Positions 48,060-58,645 of a stretch of DNA of 64,000 nt are shown piece after piece. A program made the position numbers and the translations under genes. The DNA is taken from contig JBDOQK010000065.1 of NCBI GenBank assembly GCA_040437565.1, positions 1 to 64,000 on the forward strand, written 5' to 3'. The stretch comes from Albugo candida (taxonomy: Eukaryota > Oomycota > Peronosporomycetes > Albuginales). Under the pieces are notes generated by a model. That model saw only the letters and a program-made list of their open reading frames with translations. It made no database searches and was not told the origin of the DNA. Position 1 is the first letter of the stretch; each line of letters starts with the position of its first letter.

Positions 48060-49731
48060 TTGATTATAATGGCAACAAGTGAATTGGCTGCAATTCTAGC
48101 ACGTCGCCGTGCCAAAGATGGATCACCGGCTGTTCACGCTTCTCCAGACTGCGGGGAAAGTGTATCTGAAGCAATGTCTTCGAATACGGGAAAGAAGTCA
48201 GTCGAGTTGCCGTCCTACTTGGCTTCAAATACGCTAAAAACTGCAAACATAAGCACGCATACCGATTCATCCACTATTCCATCACCAATGAAGGAACAGG
48301 AAGCTCGTATTACCACTCCTTCGTTACAAAAGAGCTCACGCGATGGGGCTAAAGTGCAACAGCTAAAACAAAATCTCGCGGGCATTGGATTGAATCCCTT
48401 TCGTCCCGGGTAACTCTATCCTTACAAATTATCACTTTTTTGATGTATGCGCTTTAGAGCGCCTCCTCCTCGAAAATTTGGCGGTGGCGAAAGTATAATG
48501 ACAACCGGAGAAGAGTATGCTCGAACGCATGCCATGGGGATTGCGATGCCAGGAATGGGTTCGGCGATTCCAATGCCTGGTTTGGCGAAAATGGGGGTGC
48601 GACTTCCAGGATTTGCACATGGTAGCAGCGAAAGTACAGAAGAAGTAGAAGCAGCGAGGGGCACAATTGATGACATGTCACATGTATGGTAGTATCCTCT
48701 CAGTTTCTTGCAGCAGCTTCTGATTAAATATCATAGGATACTCTCACTAGAGCAGTCGGTCCCAAGCGTAGAGCTCCAACCACAAGAACAGCTGTGCCGA
48801 CTACTTTCCCAGTGAGTCATTGTCCGCTTTAGACCAGGAGCAACTCTCACCTATTTTATGATAGAATATCGACAATGCAAGCAGTGATATAGAGGCAGCT
48901 CACCAGTGTTCAAACGCGGAAACAAATGAGTTTGTAGAGGGTTATGTGTCACCAGATGCTATGACTCGACAGTCTGCCAGTGAGGCTGAAGATCGCACGC
49001 AGCTAGACGAATCTTCTCAGAAATCTAATGCTTTCGAATCACGTGAATGTGCACAAAGCACGGTACCAGTCAGCAAACTGGGAGACGAAAACGCTGAAAT
49101 GTCCCCATCCAGTTTATTTTGCCATGAAGTATCGAATCTTCCAACCGTATCGGAACCCGAACAATTCATCGAACCAGCGCAAGCCGAACTTTTGCCGATA
49201 ACGACTCCCTCAGACCACAACATGCACAACTTAGTTGTGCCTACTGTTCAATCACCGAAAGAAGCGGTCCCTGCAGCATTGAAGGACAAGGCGAGCGATA
49301 GTGACTGGAGCGAAGATGAAGACGAAGAAGCTTCTTCTCTCTTTGGATACTCAAACATGGAACCAAAAAACGAAGACAACAAGCCGTCAAGTCCACATCC
49401 TTTATCCCCAAGTTTTTCACCGGGAAGCACTGGCAACGCAGCAAGCCTGTTTGGAAATGACATTCCTCAATCTCCAATATGCACGCCTACAATTTCCAAA
49501 GTTGATGAAATCGAAGGACTGGAAGAATCGGCTGGATCAGAGAGGAGCTCAAGCATCTCTATTGAAGCGAAGAGCACGGAGACTCAGAATGGTTTGAAAA
49601 TATGCTCGGCCGCATACATTTGCAATCCACCAAACCCGATTTTCGGCCTTGATTACATTGATGAGGAGAGTGGTGATGAAAGCGACGATGAAGAAGGTTT
49701 ATTCGGCACCGGATTTCCGACATTAAGCTAA
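48060..49731 (+). CDS. FAM21-like WASH-complex / capping-protein partner
   Basis: Predicted exons 48060-48409, 48458-48683, 48737-48811 and 48865-49731 (505 aa, or 502 from the ATG at 48069), all introns GT..AG and in frame. A proline segment, LNPFRPGAPPPRKFGGGE, spans the first intron and resembles the LLPGAPPP segment of FAM21. TLTRAVGPKRRAPTTRTAVP in exon 3 resembles a capping-protein-interaction (CPI) motif. The acidic tail carries LFG repeats (SSLFGYS, ASLFGND, EEGLFGTGF), as in the retromer-binding tail of FAM21. In known systems FAM21 links WASH-driven actin assembly on endosomes to retromer and CapZ. The N-terminal globular head of animal FAM21 is absent, so this is either a short form or another CapZ-binding protein. 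A canonical AATAAA-like A-rich signal follows the stop. Confidence 0.55.
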
Positions 49732-50139
49732 TGGAAAAATAAAAATTCTCTGTATTGGTGTGTACCACATGTATGTAAAGAAAACCGGTATGATGTCGCC
49801 ATAAGGGGACTCAATCACGCCGACTCTATATACTGACATCCGCGAGCGCAGCAAAAGAGTCGATTTGTATTCAGTACACAACGCTACCGAATTGGAACTT
49901 TTCTGTGTGCTTGAATCTCATCCTTTCATATTGAGAGAGGTTTCTTTTACCTGAAAATCACCGTTGTATTGCCAATTTCGCAGTGCGTAACCACTCGCTT
50001 GTACAAAGGCGGTGAAAAGGTCCGCAAATATCTGATTCGACATCATATCGTCGACGGTACATTGTGACGAATAATACGATCTCTCCGATAGTGAATTATC
50101 TGTAATTGTCGTATTCTTAGCGGAGAGGCATTTTGAAGA
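49732..50139. other. Intergenic with a spliceable minus-strand frame
   Basis: On the minus strand a 77-codon frame (50151-49918; MSNQIFADLFTAFVQASGYA) ends at a GTAAAA donor. A second frame begins after CACACAG (KSSNSVALCTEYKSTLLLRS) and runs to a TAA antisense to the end of the FAM21-like gene. There is no ATG start and no recognised family, so I leave it as a possibility only. Confidence 0.2.
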
Positions 50140-53100
50140 ATGCCACGTCACAGCTTTGACGACGACGATGACAATCTATTACTTGCATTGCAGAATATCG
50201 AACCTTGTGGGAATTGTGGTGCCGATGGCGCCAGACTTCCTTGTATGAGTGGCTGTGGAGAAGTTTTCTACTGCTCAAGAGTAAGCCTTGCAGTGAAGTA
50301 ACATACTTTCGTTGAGACTCACACAAGGTTGGATGTTGATAGGAATGTATGATGCATCATGCGTCAGCGCATCGCTTACGATGCCGAAATCTCAGATGTT
50401 CGAAATTTAATGACTCCGATTGTAAGGAACCTTCACGAATGATCCATGTGGAGACTTATACGCACTTTGTAGCTGGATCAGGATCAAGCGATGACGATGA
50501 GATTTCAGATTCTGAAGAGTATGAGACGGATTCTGGTGAAGAAGAAAGTGTGGAGAAAGTGTATGAGGAGGTGAAAAAGAATGATAAGGCGAAGAAGAAA
50601 AAAGGAAAAAATAACAGTCGAAAGCCAACTCGAGAATCCGATGCGAATTATGATCGAGATACCGGTGATGCAGTAAGTGCTCGCATGCAAGGAATGTGGA
50701 AGCTACTGTCTGATTTCTTTCGCAGAGGGTCATTGGTGTCGATGCAGAAGCAGAACGAAGAATTGAAGAGAAGATCCTACGCCNNNNNNNNNNNNNNNNN
50801 NNNNNNNNNNNNNNNNNNNNNNNNNNNNNNNNNNNNNNNNNNNNNNNNNNNNNNNNNNNNNNNNNNNNNNNNNNNNNNNNNNNAATTATGATCGAGATAC
50901 CGGTGATACAGTAAGTGCTCGCATGCAAGGAATGTGGAAGCTACTGTCTGATTTTTTTCGCAGAGGGTCATTGGTGTCGATGCAGAAGCAGAACGAAGAA
51001 TTGAAGAGAAGATCCTACGCCGACTGAGAAAACAAGAGGAGAGTCGTATTGCGACTGCTATAGAACAACGTATGAAGGAGGAGAAAGCGAACTGGAGGGA
51101 TGAAGAAATGAATCGCATTATTATCGACATGCGGGAACGTATACAAAGAGAAATGAAAAATGCGACAACGCTTGTCGCGATGGCCAAGAAGAATGGCGTA
51201 TCACTGGAAACACTGGTCAGTTCTGATATCGTCCAGAAACCAAACACCGAGAAGTCGGCAGACTCACATGAGGCGGAAACCGTTGCCCCCAAAGTGTCTC
51301 AAGCTAGCTTTTCCAGATCAGAATCACGTACAAGTGGAAACGAAGGATTGACCGTAATCCCTCGACCTATCAAGTCACCTACCTGGAACAACTCATGTGC
51401 AGCGTTTGAGGCATTACGTGTTGTTGTATGGAAGCACAGTTTCTTACCTGATGTTTCTTTCGACTCTGATGTCGAAAGCGGTATCTGGAACAAGATTGTC
51501 AAAGTTGATGCAGACAGCTCCTTTAGTCACATCGTACCCGGCGACTTTTTGCTGTTTGTAAATGGGAGACCGATCGACTCTACCGTTCGTTCTGAAGATG
51601 ACTTGGATGACGTTTTTGCCGCATTTGCATCACCTTTGGTTCTGAAATTTAGAGCAAGTAATCCACACAATGGCACAGTACAGGATTACAGTGTGACGTG
51701 GTCCAATGGGCCATTGGGAGTTACATTAAAGGATGATTGCACCAGTGATAAAGTACCAATTGTGAACAGACTGACAAAGAAAGCGGGATCTGTCGCTGTG
51801 AAGCAAAACATTGCGATAGGCGACATTCTTGTAGCCATCAACAACATTGACACAATCCAATTAGGATGCTCTTTGTCAATGTCAATTCTGAAAAAGGTTC
51901 AATTACCAGCACAATTGAGATTTCGAGGCAAAGGTGGGCCTATGAACGATACAAATGGCGTCGATGAACCCGAAATAACATCGAGTACTTCAAAGAAACG
52001 TGTTCCAGAAAGAAAGGCTTCGTCCAGTTCAGCCACCTCACATCCATCTCATTACACTGTTCGATGGGACCAAGGACCACTCGGCTTGACCATCATACCG
52101 GGCTTGACGCAACATGATTTGCCAGTGATCAAGAAAGTGACTGGAACGGGGACATCCAAAGGTATCGAAGAAGCGCAAGTTGGTGATTTCCTTGTGTCAA
52201 TGAACGACACGTACACCGAGTCGATGCCGTTTGAGGATATTGTTGCATACTTGAAATCAACTTCAAAGCCCGTCATACTTCGATTTCGTACAGCAACGGA
52301 AGAAGATGCGATTCGTCCAAGCACAGAGATATTGGCTCAGAATATGAGGGATTGTCTGGCAGTCAATTCGAATTCGAATGATGCAGCATACGTACAGCAC
52401 GATCAATCTCCGAATGATAAGAAAAGCTCCAAGTCATCACAGAAACATCATCACTCCACATCAGGCACCGCTGTTGAAGTCGAGAGAGCACCACTTATAC
52501 CTGCATTTGCTCATTCAGATTCTTTGCGAGTGAAAGAAATCAAGAGAGATGAATACAGTGTGAAATGGGGAGCGGGGTCTTTGGGTCTCACGATCGATAT
52601 GATTCCCCATAGCACTGGAGCTTACATTAAGCGAATTGCATCTCATGGAGCCGCCGCGCACCTGACAAATAATTGTCTGGGCGATGAGCTGACACGGATC
52701 AATGAAATGGATGTGCGCTCATGGGAATTTCCGGATATCGTATCTCAATTAAAAACAGCACCACGACCGATGACTCTCCATTTTGTTCATTCCAATCGAA
52801 GCTCACTTTCCGCGTCATGCATGTCATCTACTTCATCCAAGCCGTCTCTACCCGGAGGCGAGCGACATTCAGATGCTTACTCATTAAACACGTCAATAGT
52901 ATCTGCTCCTTCAACTCGAAGTGATATCTCGAAGCGATACTACAACCTCGTCTGGCAGGATGGATTGCCACTCGGCTTATCTTTGAGAAGCGCAGACACC
53001 ACATCACAGTACCCCTACATCACTCGTGTAACAGGAACGGGTTCCGCATCTCATCTACCCGCCACAGTAAGCGGTGATGCACTCATTTCAGTCGATGGTC

Positions 53101-53540
53101 GAAGTGTTCACGAGCAAGATAAAACGTTTGACGAAGTGATGACGATGCTTAGGAGCATGCCAAAGCCGCTCAACTTGCGTTTCGAAGCTCGTGGAATCAC
53201 ACCTCGTTGTGCGTCATCATCCAATCTTGCAGGGAACCGTAAACATCAACGACCTGTAATAGAGACACCTCCGAGGAAAGAATCGACTGACGACGCTGCG
53301 TCTTGGAGACAGCAACATCGTGCTCCAAATTTCGTCTCCACATTTAGCGGTGGATTTGCTGCCAGCTCGTCTTCGCTGTCGAAATCGAGTGATACACTAA
53401 GCAGCAGCTCCATCGATCACACTTCGGGCAGTCCGAACACAGAGGGAGAAAAATTTACAAACATTCAGGCACCTTTTCTTGTGCAAAACAAATTGTCAAC
53501 AAATCGACGTCAAAAAATGCTCAAAGGTTTGCGGAAATAA
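50140..53540 (+). CDS. MYND zinc finger, coiled-coil, multi-PDZ protein
   Basis: Predicted exons 50140-50280, 50343-50672 and 50964-53540, skipping a duplicated gap flank: about 1015 aa. Residues 23-61 form a MYND finger (Cys 23, 26, 35, 39, 45, 49, His57, Cys61), completed only by splicing the first 62-bp intron. A Ser/acidic/Lys-rich linker and a charged coiled coil (about 158-225; EAERRIEEKILRRLRKQEES) follow. Then come five PDZ-like repeats starting near residues 307, 398, 521, 688 and 818. Repeats 2 to 5 share a start of Y-x-V/L-x-W and G-P/S-LG-L/V-T/S, and the shared end is LRFR or LHF. The first is degenerate. PDZ domains bind C-terminal peptides, and MYND fingers bind proline-rich peptides. 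This looks like a scaffold; no enzyme domain is present. I know no named family with this exact order. The 50784-50883 gap lies over intron 2. Confidence 0.8.
50784..50883. other. Assembly gap, 100 N, duplicated flanks
   Basis: About 140 bp (50645-50783) recur at 50884-51023 with small differences (gatgca versus gataca, and a T-run change). Both copies carry the same intron, so the gene is not truly duplicated here. Confidence 0.97.
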
Positions 53541-53945
53541 TTGGATGGATGTGTGCGGATGCGATGTAGAAGCACATCAATCACACGGGGTTGACTTCAG
53601 ACCGATCGCAGGGACAGGCGGTGTGGATTCAGAAGTACGGTTGAAATGCCGTAGTATTTAGATCTTATAGGTGGCGAGTTTACGACTTGTGGGATTATGG
53701 AAAGCTGTTTGATGGTTTTGGTTTGTTACAACCGATGCAATAAATACATTATTAGGATTACGAAGATGTGAAAAGGCTGGCGATTGCAATAAGTCATTGT
53801 CCGTTCCAAAAAAAGTAATCAAAATGATCTTCCTGCTCGCTGATGCTGTGAAGATTGGGGCATGGTTGTGTGGTGTTGTAACAGCAATACGTCTCACTGA
53901 AAGTATTCCGAGCGCTGTTTCTTCTAGTTGGCAATCACTGAATAG
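53541..53945. other. Intergenic / MOZART1 3' flank
   Basis: Between two converging genes. A 79-codon minus frame (53897-53658) lacks an ATG and a recognisable domain and is not called. Confidence 0.5.
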
Positions 53946-54311
53946 TTACTCATCAGACTGAAAAGTAATACATTTTGTAGGCACTCTCACCGATTTATTT
54001 TCTCGTTGAACTGATTCTTCTGACGTACGCGATGAAATCGCCCAATTTGAGCTTCTTTTTGAATCTCGTGTAGCTCCCGCTTTGGCCTCCTTGCGTAAAT
54101 CTTTGACAACAGCGGCGAGAGCTTCGGGATTGACTCCTTTCTGAAGGAGTGCCATTAGTATAGCGAGAGTTTCACGGTCCAATCCTGTGTTGAGTAATTG
54201 CGATAGTTCATATACAGCTATAAAGAAAGGGTATATATCAATGGCTCGCATTTCAAAGGGTTTACAGATGAACGCACTTTTCATGACTTCATGGCGATCT
54301 GTCGAACTCAT
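53946..54311 (-). CDS. MZT1: MOZART1, gamma-tubulin complex small subunit
   Basis: MZT1 binds the N-termini of gamma-tubulin complex proteins and recruits or activates them at microtubule-organising centres. Exon 1 is 54311-54266, the intron 54265-54218 (48 bp, GTAAAC to TATAG), and exon 2 54217-53946, giving 105 aa. The core [18 protein letters not shown] followed by [20 protein letters not shown] is the full family signature. Length fits (82-105 residues in the family). The C-terminal tail is longer and Ser/Lys-rich. The intron is a multiple of three without a stop, so an unspliced mRNA would encode a 121-aa protein with 16 extra residues just before the core. It diverges from ALG3. Confidence 0.93.
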   Translation of the reverse strand: MSSTDRHEVMKSAFICKPFEMRAIDIYPFFIAVYELSQLLNTGLDRETLAILMALLQKGVNPEALAAVVKDLRKEAKAGATRDSKRSSNWAISSRTSEESVQRENKSVRVPTKCITFQSDE

Positions 54312-54429
54312 TGTGGGGACTTTTGTGACAATTTAGACAGTTGACTTAGACATTCCAGACAATGCAGACATGCATTGCTAGATTGACATAGCATTAACAG
54401 CCAATCTACTCGCTTTCATATTTAAGCAA

Positions 54430-54529
54430 NNNNNNNNNNNNNNNNNNNNNNNNNNNNNNNNNNNNNNNNNNNNNNNNNNNNNNNNNNNNNNNNNNNNNNN
54501 NNNNNNNNNNNNNNNNNNNNNNNNNNNNN
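54430..54529. other. Assembly gap, 100 N, duplicated flanks
   Basis: The 25 or so bases ctactcgctttcatatttaa(gcaa) occur on both sides. It lies in the MZT1/ALG3 divergent promoter, so the true promoter length is unknown. Confidence 0.97.
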
Positions 54530-54556
54530 CTACTCGCTTTCATATTTAAGCAAATC

Positions 54557-56432
54557 ATGATCCAGTATTCATCCCCGATGCCGAGCCTCAAAAGTGATGC
54601 AAAACGAAGCACACGTATTGATAAAGATGTGAAAACGCGAGCTCAGCATAGCAAAATCATTTCAATATTGTATGATTGCATGTGGAGCTATCGCTACTAT
54701 CCATATCTGGCGGTATTACTACTCCTGTTCGAAGCGATTATAGGATATATAATTATTCATCGTGTTCCATGTCGGTGACCTATCCAATGCTGCGTCCAGT
54801 ACTGACCCTGTAGCTGTATTGACATTTCAATAGACACTGAAATCGACTGGAAAGCATATATGCAGCAAGTAGAAATGTTCAAAGCGGGCGAACGCGACTA
54901 CAGTAATATACGCGGGAGTACAGGGCCATTAGTGTACCCTGCAGGGTTTTTGTATATCTTCGCATTGCTTCATTCCTTCACTGAAAATGGAGAGAATTTA
55001 TATCGGGGTACGAGATATAATTGAGGCTATATACAGCACTAATTGGGTCACTTTTTGTCAGCTCAAATGATCTTTTTGGGGTTCTACTTGTGTACACTGG
55101 CCACAGTGATGGCCATCTACTACCGAGCACGTGTTCTTCCACCATGGGGACTCATATTTCTATGTCTCTCAAAACGTCTCCATTCCATTTATCTTCTTCG
55201 TTTATTTAATGATGGCGTCGCTATGATGCTTCTTTATATTGCAATTTACCAGTTTGTTCGACAGAGATGGCGGATTGGATGCTGCTTGTTCAGCTGTTCG
55301 GTGTCTGTGAAAATGAATTGCTTGTTGTTCGCTCCAGCACTTTTCTTCCTCTTACTTCAGTCTTGTGGGTTCTTACGCACGTTGGGATACATAACAATGT
55401 GTGGAGTTATCCAGGCAAGTATTGAAGTTACGTGCTGAATGCCGCAGTCTGTTCTCAATCGATATGTAGGTGGCACTAGCACTTCCGTTCATCCGTCAGA
55501 ACGCATACAGCTATTTGTCGAAAGCATTTGATTTTGACCGTGTTTTCATGTACAAATGGACAGTCAATTGGAAGTTTTTGCCGGAGGAAATTTTCATATC
55601 AAAAGCTCTCGCAGTTGGTTTATTGTGTGCCCATTTTGTATTCTTACTACTGTTCTTGGACAAGCATTTTAATATTTTGGGCACATTTAAGGCCGTGATG
55701 CATCGACCATGGAAAATATATGAGCCATTCCCCATCCAGTCGGAAGTCATTGTGACCACTCTATTTGTATGCAACTTTGTTGGGGTCTGCTTTGCTCGTA
55801 CTATGCACTACCAATTCTACGCGTGGTATTATCTGTCATTACCATATCTCTTATGGAAAGCCAATATGCCGCTGATTTTCAAGGTCAAAGTACTGCTTAT
55901 GACGGAGTATGCTTTCAACACTTTTCCTGCGACACCTACAAGCTCAATGATATTGCAAATGGTGAATCTATTCACATTGATATCACTTTACTGCAGCGAT
56001 GACACTACTCGGTGTGTTGTTTATTTGGACGCAGATGCTCGACTCAATCTGATCAACTACGTCAATGAGGAATGTTTCGATGGTTCTCGGCAACTCGCAT
56101 TGTACTATGGCAGCGTCACTGAAGATCTAGCAGAAGGTTCGCGCGTCGTTTCTATCGATGAACGTGAGGTTGTGCTGAGTCTCCCGCAATTGCGTTTGAC
56201 TTTGGCTATTGGATTTGGAAGTAGTGCACCAGTGTCGACCGAAGGTTACGGAAGACAGGTCTTAAAAGGTATGCTTCGTGAAGCTGCTGATGGGATTTCC
56301 GCTGGAGATACAATGGGAAAGCTTGTGAGTCGCCAGTGGCTTAAGAAGGAGAGCGGTCAAAGCGCCAACTCACCAGTAGAGAGCTCGTCGTTGCAATCCT
56401 CTAATCTTCGGCATCGATCCGTTCAACCGTGA
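54557..56432 (+). CDS. ALG3: ALG3 dolichyl-P-Man alpha-1,3-mannosyltransferase with C-terminal extension
   Basis: ALG3 adds the sixth mannose, the first on the luminal side, to Man5GlcNAc2-PP-dolichol in the ER for N-glycosylation. Exons: 54557-54770, 54834-55007, 55062-55414 and 55470-56432 (567 aa). Signatures: VPYTEIDWKAYMQQV (completed by splicing), DYSNIRGSTGPLVYPAGFLY, SKRLHSIYLLRLFNDGVAM and FMYKWTVNWKFLPEE, within many membrane segments. Intron 1 begins GTCGGT. Intron 3 has a GC donor (CAG|GCAAGT) and an AG acceptor, and only that joins the conserved GVIQ and ALALPF parts. The enzyme family usually ends near 440 residues. Here, after the last membrane segment (LFTLISLYC, about 56000), about 140 extra hydrophilic residues follow (VVYLDADARLNLINYVNEEC and on). 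I do not recognise that part. Confidence 0.93.
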
Positions 56433-56979
56433 TACATTGCCGCAACATTGTGACATTTTGGTGATTTGAGGCGCTACTTACACGAATTATCCACCGAATG
56501 TCGATGAATAAATGTAGCAATCGAGCGTTCTCTGCCGTCAAAGTAATCGTTTTCTAACGTTGCTGATAGTTTGAATGACTGGCTTGTGACAGAGAATTAT
56601 CAGACTCATTCTTTAGGCAGTGTTTCATTGTGCATTACAGGCTTCTGTTAGCACTACCGTGAGCGCCAGCCTTTCTATAGAGCCAGAAGCTGAGGTTGTA
56701 GTTATACGATAAGAATTCTCAAAGTCTTAGGGTATCGGATGTCACCAGAGCCGATGCCTTTCCGTCTTCTTGAAAAGTCGATTTGCGTGTGAAGCACTTT
56801 CAAATCTTATCGGAGCAATCAGAGGCAGAATTTTCTGCTTTTGATCATTTTTGTCATTCTCATACGACAAAAACATCGCAACACAAAAGACCGGATTCAA
56901 GCGTCGCATTTTCACGACTATTCACTCTTATTACCGACAAATACCTTTTCATTATCGCTTTAAAGACCAAACTGCTGCG
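56433..56979. other. Intergenic
   Basis: Contains an AATAAA-type signal (gaataaatg at about 56508) that could serve ALG3. A frame open from 56851 into the next gene may be 5' UTR or an N-terminal extension. Confidence 0.6.
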
Positions 56980-58563
56980 ATGAAAGAAAGTGTTCATCAG
57001 CGTAATATCAACGAAATCAACAAATTAGATGGGTATGACTTTATCATTGTATGCACATCCACTCCGCATCAGGCGTCATACTGGCAACATCGTCTTATGG
57101 CGACACGAGGATGCATATCGCCTTTGCGATCTCGCGTTATAGCTGTGCACGAAGACTGGCTTGGAGGAGCAGGGAATGGATTAGGAACGCTTTATGCGTA
57201 TCTAAAAGCAGTCATTGCTGGACGCGAATTATACGATGTCGATTTATCGCAACTTTTGGCGCAAGGAACAGTCAGTATCGCTTTATATCATACCGCAGGG
57301 AAGGGGACGCGTTTAGCACCATTACCTGGAAGCGAGAATAATAATAAATCGGGCGTCAAACTTCCAGCGATGGTCCAAGTTGGATCACACATGTTACCGA
57401 TGACGATACTGGAAGCTGTTATCAAGCAGACGGGAGTCTATGGAGCTAGTAGACGTGGACGTTTGTCTGTGTTTTGGGGCGATCAAGTATTCATTCCATC
57501 TGCTGCAGTCAAATACACACCAAAACATCACATTGATATTCTTGCGGCATTGGCACCCATGCCGTCTGAAAAAGAGTGGAAGGAGAAAGAACTCGATAAA
57601 TATGGATTGATTGCTGTGAATCAAAAGTGTCAAGCCGCACAAGTTGACAAGGTCACGTATGACACAGCTACACGGCTACTTTCTTCGTTGGGAGAATTGA
57701 GGTCTGTCGGCACATCACTCGGCTCCTTCAGTGTTGATGCCGATATGTTGTTTGCTTTACTTGCAGAATTTGAACCGGAATTGCGTTCTAAAAATGGGAA
57801 ATTAGACAGCGATCCGCATTTTTGGATGCCGCTCACATTGACAGTTTCAGCTTATGTGGAGGTCATGCGCCAGAAAGGTATCGATGCCAACAAATCAGAA
57901 TTACACTTCACACGTATTCAGAAGATGCTCCATGAGTTTGAAAAAACAGCAAGTAGGAAGGATTATGGTCTATTTGGATGTGTAGATGTCGGGAGTGATG
58001 TCTACTGGTGGGATTATGGACAGCTCAAGCTGTACCTGAAGAATAATTGTCTTGTCACCAAATTCGGTGTGGAAGCCGATTGCTTACGATCTTTCTTGGG
58101 AATCAGTGAGTGTATTGAGCAAAGTAAACTCGGAGTATGCACCGATATCGACCACTCTGCAATACTGAATTGTCAAATCTCCTCCGGTGTGATCAAGAAT
58201 AGCGTATTGAGCACCGTTGTTGCTCGAGAAGTGAACGCAGAAGGATCTATTTTGATGAATGTCACCGCGCACTCAATTCAAGCGCGCCGTTGTGTTGTTT
58301 ATAATGTCACAAGCGCTGAAGCAAGCGGATTGAATCTATCGGAAGGAACTGTTTTGGTCGGAGTACTCTTACCGAGCGGAGAGAAAGTTGTTATGCAGTC
58401 CAATTTAGAGGTGTGTGGCGGAAAAGCCTGGAAGGATACACTCGAAGTCAATAAGCATTCGTTCGAAGCTATTTATGAATTAAATGCTCATGCAAATGTC
58501 TTGGAGCTCGAAGAACTGCTTCAAAATGAGCACCTGAAACTACGGAATGTAGTCTTGGCGTGA
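56980..58563 (+). CDS. Sugar nucleotidyltransferase-like protein with beta-helix-type tail
   Basis: The start at 56980 (MKESVHQRN) gives 527 aa. The frame is also open from an ATG at 56851 (570 aa), but that extension looks non-conserved. Order seen: DFIIVCTSTPHQASYW, a GGAGNGLGTLYAYLKA loop, and YHTAGKGTRLAPLPGS, a variant of the nucleotide-binding G-x-GTR signature. KSGVKLPA stands where the usual PK lies, and FWGDQVFIP is the metal-binding-type GD. A later part with repeated short hydrophobic steps (CQISSGVIKNSVLSTVVARE, ILMNVTAHSI) suggests a left-handed beta-helix. The layout resembles fucokinase/GDP-fucose-pyrophosphorylase N-terminal regions and GlmU-like enzymes, but the substrate cannot be inferred. 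It is intronless. Confidence 0.65.
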   Translation: MKESVHQRNINEINKLDGYDFIIVCTSTPHQASYWQHRLMATRGCISPLRSRVIAVHEDWLGGAGNGLGTLYAYLKAVIAGRELYDVDLSQLLAQGTVSIALYHTAGKGTRLAPLPGSENNNKSGVKLPAMVQVGSHMLPMTILEAVIKQTGVYGASRRGRLSVFWGDQVFIPSAAVKYTPKHHIDILAALAPMPSEKEWKEKELDKYGLIAVNQKCQAAQVDKVTYDTATRLLSSLGELRSVGTSLGSFSVDADMLFALLAEFEPELRSKNGKLDSDPHFWMPLTLTVSAYVEVMRQKGIDANKSELHFTRIQKMLHEFEKTASRKDYGLFGCVDVGSDVYWWDYGQLKLYLKNNCLVTKFGVEADCLRSFLGISECIEQSKLGVCTDIDHSAILNCQISSGVIKNSVLSTVVAREVNAEGSILMNVTAHSIQARRCVVYNVTSAEASGLNLSEGTVLVGVLLPSGEKVVMQSNLEVCGGKAWKDTLEVNKHSFEAIYELNAHANVLELEELLQNEHLKLRNVVLA

Positions 58564-58645
58564 TTCGAGAGTCATAGCAGTAACACCAAATAAAGTGACA
58601 CGTTAGTTAAGGCGATGTTGTATCTGTCTAAAAAATCGCATAGTT

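Noticed and set aside
50343-51023. Tandem exon duplication in the MYND/PDZ gene
   Set aside because: The repeat is exactly at an N gap and includes intron sequence, the same pattern as at other gaps, so it is an assembly artefact.
53658-53897. 79-codon minus ORF downstream of MZT1
   Set aside because: It begins with GTG, has no domain and no acceptor linking it to MZT1.
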